31,640 bases of DNA, taken from Dorea sp. Lineage in GTDB: Bacteria > Bacillota_A > Clostridia > Lachnospirales > Lachnospiraceae. Both the position numbers and the translations under genes were made by a program. Where the stretch lies: NCBI GenBank assembly GCA_016295505.1, contig JAEDLC010000009.1, forward strand, positions 1-31,640, given 5' to 3'. The notes below the pieces were generated by a model. The model did no database searches. It worked only from the letters and a program-made list of their open reading frames with translations, and was not told where the DNA came from. This document shows, in pieces, positions 1 through 8,125 of the stretch (its first letter is position 1; every line of letters begins with the position of its first letter).

Positions 1-663
1 AAAGCTCTTGAAGATCCATCAGGAGAATGGGGAGACAAGATCATGGAACTTATGGAAGCTGTTGACAGCTACATTCCAGATCCAGAGCGTGCTGTAGATC
101 AGCCATTCCTTATGCCTGTAGAGGACGTATTCTCTATCACAGGACGTGGAACAGTTGCTACTGGTAGAGTAGAGCGTGGAACACTTCACGTATCTGATGA
201 AGTAGAAATCGTTGGTATTCACGAAGAATCCAAGAAGACAGTTGTAACAGGTGTTGAGATGTTCCGTAAGCTTCTTGATGAGGCTCAGGCTGGTGACAAC
301 ATCGGTGCTCTTCTTCGTGGTGTTCAGAGAACAGAGATCGAAAGAGGACAGTGTCTGGTTAAACCGGGATCAGTAAAATGCCACAGCAAATTTACATCTC
401 AGGTTTACGTATTAACAAAAGATGAAGGTGGACGTCATACTCCATTCTTCAACAACTATCGTCCACAGTTCTACTTCAGAACAACAGACGTAACTGGTGT
501 TTGCGGACTGCCAGAAGGAACAGAAATGTGTATGCCTGGTGACCACGTAGAAATGACATGTGAACTGATCCATCCAGTAGCTATGGAGCAGGGACTTCGT
601 TTCGCTATCCGTGAAGGTGGACGTACAGTAGGTTCAGGTGTAGTTAAGGAAATCCTTGAATAA
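1..663 (+). CDS. tuf: Elongation factor Tu, C-terminal half (partial)
   Basis: EF-Tu carries aminoacyl-tRNA to the ribosome as a GTP complex. Only the C-terminal 220 residues are present: the reading frame is open from base 1, so the gene begins upstream of the window. Visible landmarks are the domain 2 entry (SITGRGTVATGRVERG), the domain 2 segment FRKLLDEAQAGDN, and the domain 3 hallmarks GGRHTPFF, YRPQFYFRTTDVTG, MPGD and LRFAIREGGRTVGSGVV. The product ends in KEILE with TAA at 661-663. The GTP-binding domain lies outside the window. A strong intrinsic terminator follows 31 bases later, so tuf is the last gene of its transcript. Identity is essentially certain. Confidence 0.98.
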   Translation, partial: KALEDPSGEWGDKIMELMEAVDSYIPDPERAVDQPFLMPVEDVFSITGRGTVATGRVERGTLHVSDEVEIVGIHEESKKTVVTGVEMFRKLLDEAQAGDNIGALLRGVQRTEIERGQCLVKPGSVKCHSKFTSQVYVLTKDEGGRHTPFFNNYRPQFYFRTTDVTGVCGLPEGTEMCMPGDHVEMTCELIHPVAMEQGLRFAIREGGRTVGSGVVKEILE

Positions 664-694
664 TCTGAATTTCATTAATTGAAATATGTATAAT

Positions 695-728
695 AAGCCC
701 TGGAAACTTCGGTTTCCGGGGCTTTTTT
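695..728 (+). terminator. Intrinsic terminator of tuf
   Basis: A 13-bp stem (695-707 with 712-724, one G-T pair) closed by a TTCG tetraloop runs into six T residues (723-728). It is a textbook rho-independent terminator placed 31 bases after the tuf stop codon. Confidence 0.93.
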
Positions 729-729
729 G

Positions 730-964
730 ATAATAGCTTGGATGGGCATATATCATATTATCTTCTACTTATCTCCCCTTTTTTCTCTTTTATTTGTAAA
801 GATTCAATCCATTTTCTACAGAATTGGGCGATCTGCAAAAGTTTGTATGTTAATACCCTATTTTATCCCTGGATGTAACTATAATCTTAAAATTATTGGG
901 CGGTAACATTTACCTTTTCATGATATGCCCAAAAGCAACTACAATGTGAAACCGTAGAGGGTGG
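730..964. other. Gene-free A/T-rich stretch with small dyads
   Basis: No convincing reading frame is present between the tuf terminator and the PfkB kinase promoter. The stretch holds a composite dyad: TTGGGC at 896-901 can pair with GCCCAA at 927-932, enclosing a small GGTAA/TTACC hairpin (902-914). A second imperfect dyad pairs GCAACTAC near 935 with GTGGTTGT near 961-968 through G-T pairs. An isolated TATAAT at 880-885 has no good -35 partner. These could be binding sites for a regulator of the downstream sugar locus. I cannot match them to a known riboswitch. Confidence 0.35.
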
Positions 965-993
965 TTGTTAACATGGGGATTGAGTGATATAAT
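965..993 (+). promoter_or_regulatory. Candidate promoter of the kinase/AraC pair
   Basis: TTGTTA (965-970) and TATAAT (988-993) are separated by exactly 17 bases. The -10 box is perfect and the -35 box matches four of six positions. Transcription would start near position 1000, about 60 bases before the chosen ATG. A second TATAAT at 998-1003 lacks a spaced -35. Confidence 0.5.
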
Positions 994-1058
994 TTTTTAT
1001 AATATCTATATGAAAAAGGGATCAAAAGTGATAGATGAGGAAGGGAGATATTAACGAT

Positions 1059-1967
1059 ATGAACATAACAGAACCAGAGATTGAAGTAATTGGTGCATCG
1101 ATCATAGATGTACTCGTGCGTCCTGCCAGGGAAGAGGTATTTGAGTCTGGCTCATATGAAGCAGAAGACATCAAGATGTCGATCGGTGCCGATGCGCTGA
1201 ACGAAGCGACGATTCTTGCGAGAATGGGAAAAAAGGTGCGGCTTGAGACGATCATAGGAAAAGATCAGGCGGGACGGTTTATTTATCGACATTGTGAAAA
1301 AGAAGGAATACAGCTTGGCGAGGGCTGTCTCAGAGACGATGAAACAACGGGAATCAATGTGGTGCTTGTGGAGCCGGATGGTAATCGGGATTTCCTGACG
1401 AATGGAAACGGCACACTCAGAAGTCTGACCATTGATGATATACATATGCCCTTCCCGGACAGTGTAAAGATTATCTGTTTTGCAAGTATCTTTGTGTTTC
1501 CGAAGATTGGCACAAAAGAAATGCAGGAGATATTCGAGACAGCAAAGAAGCAGGGAAAAATCGTATGTGCGGATATGACAAAATGTAAGCACGGAGAGAC
1601 TGTAGAGGATCTGGCTCCTGCACTTGCGCATATTGATTATCTGCTTCCGAATGATGAAGAGGCTATGCGTTTTACGAGAACCGATTGTGTGGAGGATGCC
1701 GCTGACAGGCTGAAGGCTGCCGGAGTCGGTAATGTGATCATCAAGTGTGGAAAACGAGGCTGTTATATAAGGACAGACGAGGAAGCACGGTGGATGTCTG
1801 CGGTGGAGGGAGCTCATTGTATTGATACAACGGGCGCCGGAGACAGCTTCGTGGCGGGATTTCTCTGCGCACTGCTAGAAGGGAAAAATGTGATCGAGTG
1901 TGCAGAGAACGGAGGTATATGTGGCGCGAAAGCAGTAGAAGTAATGGGTGCGACAGAATGGATATAA
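1059..1967 (+). CDS. PfkB-family carbohydrate kinase
   Basis: Predicted cytosolic sugar kinase of the ribokinase/PfkB family, 302 residues, transferring phosphate from ATP to a sugar or nucleoside hydroxyl. The N-terminal signature region (GADALNEATILARMGKKV, near residues 45-62) and the C-terminal signature DTTGAGDSF (256-264, catalytic Asp262) are both intact. An in-frame ATG lies 24 bases upstream, but the ATG at 1059 is preceded by AGGGAG at 1042-1047 and fits better. The stop codon overlaps the start of the AraC-type gene, so the two are probably translationally coupled. The substrate is not determined. The neighbouring isomerase and xylulokinase suggest a pentose, deoxysugar or related compound. 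Confidence 0.85.
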   Translation: MNITEPEIEVIGASIIDVLVRPAREEVFESGSYEAEDIKMSIGADALNEATILARMGKKVRLETIIGKDQAGRFIYRHCEKEGIQLGEGCLRDDETTGINVVLVEPDGNRDFLTNGNGTLRSLTIDDIHMPFPDSVKIICFASIFVFPKIGTKEMQEIFETAKKQGKIVCADMTKCKHGETVEDLAPALAHIDYLLPNDEEAMRFTRTDCVEDAADRLKAAGVGNVIIKCGKRGCYIRTDEEARWMSAVEGAHCIDTTGAGDSFVAGFLCALLEGKNVIECAENGGICGAKAVEVMGATEWI

Positions 1968-2809
1968 ACAGAATGCAGAAAACAGAGTATACGCATGAGA
2001 TCATCATGCCGAATAATGATATCCCCTTTAAGATGTTTTTATTCGAGGGAAAGGACGGTAATTACATCCGTAATAAGCACTGGCATCGTTCTGTGGAGAT
2101 ATTTGCCCTGTTTGAAGGAGAACTGGAATTCTTCCTGAATGAGGCAAGTTACCCGCTGAGTCCGGGAGAATTCATGCTGGTGAATTCCAATGAGGTACAT
2201 TCCATTCATTCTCCAAGGAAGAATATGACGGTTGTATTGCAGATCCCACTTTCCACTTTTGAGAGATATTATACAGATGAGCGCTTTATCTACTTTACAC
2301 ACAGTTCTAAAAATCAGGATGAAGAAGTCATGCGCCTGATCCGGGATATGTATGAGACTTATGCCGGAGGACAGACCGGATATGAATTCAAGGTACAGAG
2401 CCAGTTCTATATGCTGGTCTATCTTCTGGTCAGCAAGTACCGTGAGACGGAAGTGGATGAAGAGATGCTGAAGGCCAATCGGAAACTGAATAAGCTCTCG
2501 CAGATTACGGAATACATGAAGGAAAATTACAGTCAGGAATTGCCGCTAGCACAGGTAGCGGAGAAGTTTCATTATTCACCGACGTATCTTTCGAGAATGT
2601 TTCAGAAATACGCGAAGGTCAATTATAAGACATATCTGGATAATCTGCGGCTGAGCCATGCGTATCAGGATCTGATGAATACAGGATATACAATCGGTAT
2701 GATTGCAGAGATAAATGGATTTGCCAACAGCAAAGCATTTTCAAAAGTCTTTCAGTCTCGCTACGGAATGCTGCCGAGTCAGTTTCGTAAAAAACAGGGG
2801 AAACTGTAA
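1958..2809 (+). CDS. AraC-family transcriptional regulator with cupin sensor
   Basis: A 283-residue one-component regulator. The N-terminal part has the cupin-like sugar-sensing pattern (KHWHRSVEIF, then LSPGEFMLVNSNEVHSIHS), and roughly residues 178-278 hold the paired AraC helix-turn-helix motifs (LPLAQVAEKFHYSPTYLSRMF and IGMIAEINGFANSKAFSKVF). The frame is open further upstream to 1898, but that part overlaps the kinase. The ATG at 1958 gives a 10-base overlap and a normal N-terminus. It probably senses the sugar used by the adjoining genes and controls the isomerase/xylulokinase operon that begins about 100 bases downstream. That target is inferred from position only. Confidence 0.88.
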   Translation: MDINRMQKTEYTHEIIMPNNDIPFKMFLFEGKDGNYIRNKHWHRSVEIFALFEGELEFFLNEASYPLSPGEFMLVNSNEVHSIHSPRKNMTVVLQIPLSTFERYYTDERFIYFTHSSKNQDEEVMRLIRDMYETYAGGQTGYEFKVQSQFYMLVYLLVSKYRETEVDEEMLKANRKLNKLSQITEYMKENYSQELPLAQVAEKFHYSPTYLSRMFQKYAKVNYKTYLDNLRLSHAYQDLMNTGYTIGMIAEINGFANSKAFSKVFQSRYGMLPSQFRKKQGKL

Positions 2810-2871
2810 AAAAGACAAAAAAGTGCTATAAAATGGCTAATTATTTGGTGGTATACAGAGAAAATGGTTGA

Positions 2872-2877
2872 TATAAT
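2872..2877 (+). promoter_or_regulatory. Possible -10 box of the isomerase-xylB operon
   Basis: A perfect TATAAT lies 38 bases before the isomerase start, with another TATAAT at 2883-2888. No good -35 hexamer sits 16-18 bases upstream. That would fit a promoter needing an activator such as the adjoining AraC-type protein. This is inference from spacing only. Confidence 0.35.
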
Positions 2878-2914
2878 GACATTATAATAAATATCGTTTA
2901 GGAGGATGGAAACT

Positions 2915-4399
2915 ATGAATAACATGCCAGAAGTAAAAGTGGGAATTGTAGCAGTAAGCCGTGACTGTTTTCCGGAGAGTCTGTCCGTAACACGCCGTGA
3001 AAACCTGATGAAAGCATATACCGAGAAATACGATGCAAAGGAAGTATATGAATGTCCGATCTGTATCGTTGAAAGCGAGATCCATATGGTGCAGGCACTG
3101 GAAGACATCAAAAAAGCAGGATGTAATGCACTGTGCGTATATCTTGGAAACTTTGGACCGGAGATCTCTGAGACTCTGCTTGCAAAGCATTTTGACGGAC
3201 CGAAGATGTTCGTTGCAGCAGCAGAAGAGACCGGAAACAACCTGATCCAGGGACGTGGAGATGCATATTGCGGTATGCTGAATGCAAGCTACAATCTTCA
3301 GCTTCGTAACATCAAAGCATATATCCCGGAATATCCGGTAGGAGATGCAGAAGAATGTGCAGATATGATTCATGAATTCATTCCGATCGCAAAGGCAATC
3401 GTAGGACTGAACGATCTGAAGATCATCAGCTTCGGACCTCGTCCGCTGAACTTCCTTGCCTGCAATGCTCCGATCAAGCAGCTTTACAATATCGGTGTAG
3501 AGATCGAAGAGAACTCTGAACTTGACCTGTTTGAAGCGTTCAACAAGCATGCCGGAGACGAGAGAATTCCTGCAATCGTAAAAGAGATGGAAGAAGAACT
3601 GGGAGCAGGTAATAAGAAACCGGAGATCCTGGCAAAACTGGCTCAGTATGAACTGACTCTGAAAGACTGGGTAGAAGAGCACAGAGGATATCGTAAATAT
3701 GTTGCAATCGCAGGAAAGTGCTGGCCGGCATTCCAGACACAGTTTGGCTTTGTTCCATGTTATGTAAACAGCCGCCTTACAGCACAGGGAATTCCGGTAT
3801 CCTGTGAAGTAGATATCTATGGCGCACTGAGTGAGTTTATCGGAACCGTAGTAAGTAATGATACCGTAACCCTGCTGGATATCAATAACTCTGTACCGAA
3901 AGATATGTTCAAAGAAGATATCGAGGGCAAATATCCATATACACATAAAGATACATTTATGGGATTCCACTGTGGAAATACTGCATCAAGCAAGCTTTCT
4001 TTCTGCGAGATGAAGTATCAGATGATCATGGCAAGAGCATTGCCGGAAGAAGTAACACAGGGAACACTGGAAGGCGATATCGTGCCTGGAGACATCACAT
4101 TCTTCCGTCTGCAGAGCACCGCAGACTGCAAGCTTCGTGCTTATATCGCACATGGTGAAGTACTTCCGGTTGCAACCCGTTCCTTCGGAGCAATTGGTGT
4201 ATTTGCAATTCCGGAGATGGGAAGATTCTATCGTCACGTATTGATTGAGGGTGGATATCCACATCACGGTGCAGTTGCATTTGGTCATTTTGGAAAAGCT
4301 TTATTTGAAGTATTCAAGTACATCGGTGTTCCGGTAGAAGAGATTGGATACAATCAGCCGGCAGGAGTAAGATATCCGACAGAGAATCCGTGGGCATAA
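2915..4399 (+). CDS. L-fucose/L-arabinose isomerase family protein
   Basis: A 494-residue aldose-ketose isomerase of the FucI/AraA fold (COG2407-like). The C-terminal half has the expected Mn-binding pattern: CEVDIYGAL (Glu298), LLDINN (Asp322), a conserved FHCGN (His352), and HHGAVAFGHFGKAL (His450/451). The frame opens at an ATG at 2906, but AGGAGG at 2900-2905 is correctly spaced (9 bases) for the ATG at 2915, which I use. Family members isomerise L-fucose, D-arabinose or L-arabinose. Because the next gene is a clear xylulokinase, this enzyme may supply D-xylulose or a similar ketopentose, making D-xylose a conceivable but unproven substrate. The specific reaction is inference; the family is secure. 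Confidence 0.85.
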   Translation: MNNMPEVKVGIVAVSRDCFPESLSVTRRENLMKAYTEKYDAKEVYECPICIVESEIHMVQALEDIKKAGCNALCVYLGNFGPEISETLLAKHFDGPKMFVAAAEETGNNLIQGRGDAYCGMLNASYNLQLRNIKAYIPEYPVGDAEECADMIHEFIPIAKAIVGLNDLKIISFGPRPLNFLACNAPIKQLYNIGVEIEENSELDLFEAFNKHAGDERIPAIVKEMEEELGAGNKKPEILAKLAQYELTLKDWVEEHRGYRKYVAIAGKCWPAFQTQFGFVPCYVNSRLTAQGIPVSCEVDIYGALSEFIGTVVSNDTVTLLDINNSVPKDMFKEDIEGKYPYTHKDTFMGFHCGNTASSKLSFCEMKYQMIMARALPEEVTQGTLEGDIVPGDITFFRLQSTADCKLRAYIAHGEVLPVATRSFGAIGVFAIPEMGRFYRHVLIEGGYPHHGAVAFGHFGKALFEVFKYIGVPVEEIGYNQPAGVRYPTENPWA

Positions 4400-4424
4400 G
4401 AGAAAACCAGGCAGGAGGCGTCAT

Positions 4425-5882
4425 ATGTTATATATAGGTGTAGATCTTGGGACATCCGCAGTGAAACTTCTTATGATGGATGAAACAGGAAAAATTCAGA
4501 AAATCGTATCAAAAGAATATCCACTGTTCTTCCCGCATCCGGGCTGGTCGGAACAGAAACCGGAAGACTGGTTTGCTCAGTCTATGGAAGGAATCAAAGA
4601 ACTGACTGCAGAGTGTGACAAGTCACAGGTGGCAGGTATCAGTTTCGGAGGACAGATGCATGGTCTGGTTGCGCTGGATGCAGAGGATCAGGTGATCCGT
4701 CCGGCAATCCTGTGGAATGACGGAAGAACAGGAGAAGAGACGAACTACCTGAATGAAGTAATCGGAAAAGAAAAACTGTCTGAATACACAGCAAATATTG
4801 CATTTGCCGGGTTTACAGCTCCGAAGATTCTCTGGATGAAGAAACATGAACCTGAAAATTTTGCAAAGATCGTAAAGATTATGCTTCCAAAGGATTATCT
4901 GGCATATCGTCTGTCCGGATCCTTCTGTACAGATGTATCTGATGCGTCAGGTATGCTTCTCATGGATGTGAAGAACCGCTGCTGGTCAAAAGAGATGATG
5001 GATATCTGTGGAATTACAGAAGACATGCTTCCGAAATTATACGAGAGCTACGAGGTAGTAGGTACTCTGAGACCGGAGATCGCGGAAGAACTTGGACTGT
5101 CACCGGAAGTGAAGATCATTGCCGGAGCAGGCGATAATGCGGCAGCTGCCGTAGGAACCGGAACAGTAGGAGACGGAATGTGCAACATTTCTCTCGGAAC
5201 ATCCGGAACCATCTTTATCTCCAGTAAAAAGTTCGGGGTAGATGAGAACAATGCGCTGCATTCTTTTGCACATGCAGATGGCAATTATCATCTGATGGGA
5301 TGTATGCTGAGTGCCGCATCCTGTAATAAATGGTGGAATGAAGAAATCCTGAAAACAAAGGATTTTGCTGCTGAGCAGGCAGGTATCACCAGGCTTGGAG
5401 AGAACAATGTGTTCTATCTTCCTTATCTGATGGGTGAGCGATCACCACACAACAATCCGGATGCACGTGCAATGTTTATCGGAATGTCTATGGACACAAC
5501 GAGAGAAGATATGACGCAGGCAGTTCTGGAGGGTGTTGCGTTCGGGCTGCGTGATTCACTGGAAGTTGCAAGAAGTCTTGGAATACAGATTGAACGTACC
5601 AAGATCTGCGGCGGAGGTGCAAAGAGTCCACTGTGGAAGAAGATGATTGCGAACATTATGAATCTGAAAGTGGATGTGGTTGAAAGTGAAGAAGGCCCTG
5701 CTCTTGGAGGAGCAATGCTGGCGGCAGTCGGATGTGGAGAATATCCGGATGTAGAAAGCGCGGCTGCTCAGATCGTCAAGGTGATTGATACCGTAGAACC
5801 GGAAGAAGAGCTTGTTGCAAAATATGAAGAAAGATACCAGAAGTTCAGAAAGATCTATCCAACAGTAAAAGCATTATTTTAA
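4425..5882 (+). CDS. xylB: Xylulokinase (FGGY family)
   Basis: A 485-residue ATP-dependent kinase converting D-xylulose to D-xylulose 5-phosphate for the pentose phosphate pathway. XylB-type motifs are plain: GVDLGTSAVK at the N-terminus, ISFGGQMHGLV, AILWNDGRT, the catalytic-Asp region AGAGDNAAAAVGTG, and the C-terminal nucleotide-binding stretch KICGGGAKSPLWKKM. AGGAGG at 4413-4418 lies six bases before the ATG. It follows the isomerase by 25 bases and must be cotranscribed with it. FGGY kinases vary in substrate, but the MHGLV/LWNDGRT pattern is characteristic of xylulokinases. Confidence 0.92.
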   Translation: MLYIGVDLGTSAVKLLMMDETGKIQKIVSKEYPLFFPHPGWSEQKPEDWFAQSMEGIKELTAECDKSQVAGISFGGQMHGLVALDAEDQVIRPAILWNDGRTGEETNYLNEVIGKEKLSEYTANIAFAGFTAPKILWMKKHEPENFAKIVKIMLPKDYLAYRLSGSFCTDVSDASGMLLMDVKNRCWSKEMMDICGITEDMLPKLYESYEVVGTLRPEIAEELGLSPEVKIIAGAGDNAAAAVGTGTVGDGMCNISLGTSGTIFISSKKFGVDENNALHSFAHADGNYHLMGCMLSAASCNKWWNEEILKTKDFAAEQAGITRLGENNVFYLPYLMGERSPHNNPDARAMFIGMSMDTTREDMTQAVLEGVAFGLRDSLEVARSLGIQIERTKICGGGAKSPLWKKMIANIMNLKVDVVESEEGPALGGAMLAAVGCGEYPDVESAAAQIVKVIDTVEPEEELVAKYEERYQKFRKIYPTVKALF

Positions 5883-5901
5883 TAAATATTTATGATGAAA
5901 T

Positions 5902-5957
5902 GGCGTCGGTGTATGGATGAGACACATTTGCGTGTGTTCCATCTGTACACCGACGTC
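5902..5957 (+). repeat. Long imperfect hairpin between xylB and uraA
   Basis: Bases 5902-5927 pair with 5932-5957 over 26 positions with one A-C mismatch and several G-T pairs, around a four-base TTGC loop. The outer arm (GCGTCGGTGTA) is the most regular. No T-run follows, so it is not a standard terminator, though it may serve as a 3' end or processing/stability element for the xylB transcript. Confidence 0.7.
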
Positions 5958-6014
5958 TTCGTATGTTAAAATATAAACGGTTGTAAATAGAATCTATTAT
6001 CAGGAGGAAATGAG

Positions 6015-7277
6015 ATGGAAGATCATAAGATTATCCAGGTTGAGGACAAAGTACCGTTTAAGCTGCTCGTTCCGTTAAGTATTCAGCACATGTTTGCGAT
6101 GTTTGGAGCATCCGTACTGGTGCCTTTTATCTTCGGAATTAACCCGGCAATTGTGTTGTTTATGAATGGAGTAGGAACGCTGATATTCATTGCGGTGACG
6201 AAAGGAAAAGCACCGGCGTATCTGGGATCCAGTTTTGCGTTTCTGGCACCGGCTGGAATTGTAATCAGTGAGATGGGATACGAATACGCATTGGGCGGAT
6301 TTGTGGCAGTAGGTTTCTGCGGTTGTATTTTATCTTTTATTATCTATAAATGTGGAACCGACTGGATTGATATTGTTCTTCCGCCGGCGGCGATGGGACC
6401 GGTAGTTGCGTTGATCGGACTGGAACTGTCAGGCTCGGCTGCAAGCAATGCAGGCCTTCTGGATGAACAGATCGATATGAAGAATGTAATTGTATTTGCT
6501 GTAACTCTGGGAGTGGCAGTATTTGGAAATATTCTGTTTCGTGGATTCCTTTCTGTAATTCCGATCCTGATTGCGGTGATTGCCGGATATATTGCAGCAT
6601 TTGCCTGTGGTATGCTTGATTTTTCACAGGTTGCGGCAGCCGGATGGTTTGCGCTTCCGAATTTCCAGACACCAAAATTCGACCTTGGTGCAATTATGAT
6701 GATTCTTCCGGTATTGCTGGTAATTGCGTCTGAACATATCGGTCATCAGGTGGTAACGAGTAAGATTGTCGGACGCGATCTTTTAAAGGATCCGGGATTA
6801 CACAGATCTTTATTTGGAGATAATTTTTCTACCATGCTGTCCGGTCTGATCGGTTCTGTTCCGACGACGACTTATGGGGAAAACATCGGGGTCATGGCAG
6901 TAACAAAAGTGTATAGTGTTCGTGTCATTGCAGGAGCGGCAGTTCTTTCCATCATCTGTTCTTTTGTAGGAAAGCTTTCCATGCTGATTCAGACAATTCC
7001 GGGGCCGGTAATCGGCGGAATCTCATTCCTTTTGTATGGTATGATCGGAGCATCCGGAATCCGTATCCTGGTTGATTCAAATGTGGATTATGGACGTTCA
7101 AGAAATCTGATGCTGACTTCGATCGTATTTGTAACAGGACTGTCAGGAGTCGCTGTAAAGCTTGGAAATATTCAGCTGACCGGAATGGTGCTGGCATGCG
7201 TGGTCGCAATGATACTGAGTCTGATTTTCTATATTCTTGATAAATTGAAACTGACGAATGACAGGGACGAAGCATAA
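6015..7277 (+). CDS. uraA: Uracil permease (NCS2 family)
   Basis: A 420-residue inner-membrane nucleobase transporter of the NCS2/UraA family, importing uracil with protons. It is very hydrophobic, with the multiple membrane segments expected of the fold. The N-terminal QHMFAMFGASVLVP matches the UraA hallmark. The substrate-site segments are SEHIGHQ (Glu240, His244) and PTTTYGENIGVMA (Glu289), one residue off the E. coli UraA positions 241, 245 and 290. AGGAGG at 6002-6007 sets the ATG. It appears to be monocistronic, with a strong terminator 27 bases after its stop. No PyrR-type attenuator was recognised in the short leader. Confidence 0.92.
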   Translation: MEDHKIIQVEDKVPFKLLVPLSIQHMFAMFGASVLVPFIFGINPAIVLFMNGVGTLIFIAVTKGKAPAYLGSSFAFLAPAGIVISEMGYEYALGGFVAVGFCGCILSFIIYKCGTDWIDIVLPPAAMGPVVALIGLELSGSAASNAGLLDEQIDMKNVIVFAVTLGVAVFGNILFRGFLSVIPILIAVIAGYIAAFACGMLDFSQVAAAGWFALPNFQTPKFDLGAIMMILPVLLVIASEHIGHQVVTSKIVGRDLLKDPGLHRSLFGDNFSTMLSGLIGSVPTTTYGENIGVMAVTKVYSVRVIAGAAVLSIICSFVGKLSMLIQTIPGPVIGGISFLLYGMIGASGIRILVDSNVDYGRSRNLMLTSIVFVTGLSGVAVKLGNIQLTGMVLACVVAMILSLIFYILDKLKLTNDRDEA

Positions 7278-7304
7278 CATAATAATTGAGGAAGGCATTT
7301 GTTG

Positions 7305-7337
7305 GGCGGAGGAAACAATTAATCCTCCGCCTTTTTT
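7305..7337 (+). terminator. Intrinsic terminator of uraA
   Basis: GGCGGAGGA (7305-7313) pairs perfectly with TCCTCCGCC (7323-7331) around a nine-base loop and runs into six T residues (7332-7337). Confidence 0.95.
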
Positions 7338-7387
7338 GATGTAATAGTTTGAGATTAAAAAAAATTACAGAGTGTGCTCTAAAAGTA

Positions 7388-7416
7388 TTGCATTTTGGGT
7401 GCTATGGTGCTATACT
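7388..7416 (+). promoter_or_regulatory. Promoter of the 174-aa gene (and probably cstA)
   Basis: TTGCAT (7388-7393) and TATACT (7411-7416) with a 17-base spacer make a good housekeeping-sigma promoter, 58 bases before the ATG at 7474. Confidence 0.65.
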
Positions 7417-7473
7417 TTATAAGATTTTTAGAAAAAGTTTAGCACGTTACTCTGGCAAAGGAGAGGGCTTTCT

Positions 7474-7998
7474 ATGACAGGAAAAGAACTGTTGGAGAAA
7501 TTACTGGTGTCTTACAGATCCAGTTTTGATATAGAGCGGAACTACGATATTAATGGAGATATTTACGATGCATATGCTGGCTTTAATGTAACCAGTGCAA
7601 AGTATGTCCTCGTTAAGAAGGCAGAGATTTGGCGGGCCGAATGCTTTGAGCATGTGTTTTTTCGTGTTGCGGATGAGCTGAAGGCTGAAGAGATAGAAAG
7701 GTTCCGAAAAGAGATTGATACTTACATTGAACCACAGCTGGTTAGAGGCGGTGAGAAGCTCCCGAAAAAGGATCATATGTATACATACATGACAGCGGTC
7801 TACATTTGTGAGAACGGTGTGTCAGATGATGTGAAAAAGATGGTAAAGCAGTTCAGATATGTAAAGAACTATCTGCTGACGATCCGCGGATACAGTGAAG
7901 TGAGGATTCTGGTGTTTGACCTGAAAACTCAGAAAGTATTTGGAAATCGGGCGGCAAAAGACCTGGTAAAGGGATATAAAAAATCTGGTCTGATCTGA
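7474..7998 (+). CDS. Conserved-looking hypothetical protein (174 aa)
   Basis: I do not recognise a characterised family. The product is a soluble, charged 174-residue protein with no signal peptide or membrane segment, rich in Lys, Glu and aromatic residues. It alternates predicted helices (EIERFRKEIDTY, SDDVKKMVKQF) with strand-like stretches (MYTYMTAVYICENG, SEVRILVFDLKTQKVF). GGAGAGGG just upstream sets the ATG. It has its own promoter and lies 127 bases ahead of the CstA-type transporter in the same orientation with no terminator between, so the two may be one transcript and functionally linked. That link is inference. Confidence 0.75.
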   Translation: MTGKELLEKLLVSYRSSFDIERNYDINGDIYDAYAGFNVTSAKYVLVKKAEIWRAECFEHVFFRVADELKAEEIERFRKEIDTYIEPQLVRGGEKLPKKDHMYTYMTAVYICENGVSDDVKKMVKQFRYVKNYLLTIRGYSEVRILVFDLKTQKVFGNRAAKDLVKGYKKSGLI

Positions 7999-8050
7999 CA
8001 GAGAGAGCTGGCGTACATGCTGGAATATACTGTCGGGTTTTAAAAAAGCA

Positions 8051-8080
8051 TACAAGGAAATGCGTTCTGCGCTTCCTGTA
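8051..8080 (+). promoter_or_regulatory. Hairpin in the cstA leader
   Basis: TACA-GGAA (8051-8059, with one bulged A) can pair with TTCC-TGTA (8073-8080), with a few further pairs inside. No T-run follows. It lies 46 bases before the transporter start and could be a leader structure or the residue of a weak terminator after the 174-aa gene. Confidence 0.3.
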
Positions 8081-8125
8081 TAGATACAATAACATTATAC
8101 AAAGGAAAATGAGGAGGAATTAACT

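Noticed and set aside
1152..1817. A 221-codon open frame on the minus strand
   Set aside because: It is antisense to the PfkB kinase, whose motifs are intact; composition is that of a shadow frame.
2882..3970. A 362-codon open frame on the minus strand
   Set aside because: It lies fully opposite the isomerase gene, is Cys/Phe/Ile-rich with no family resemblance and no ribosome binding site; it is an antisense shadow.
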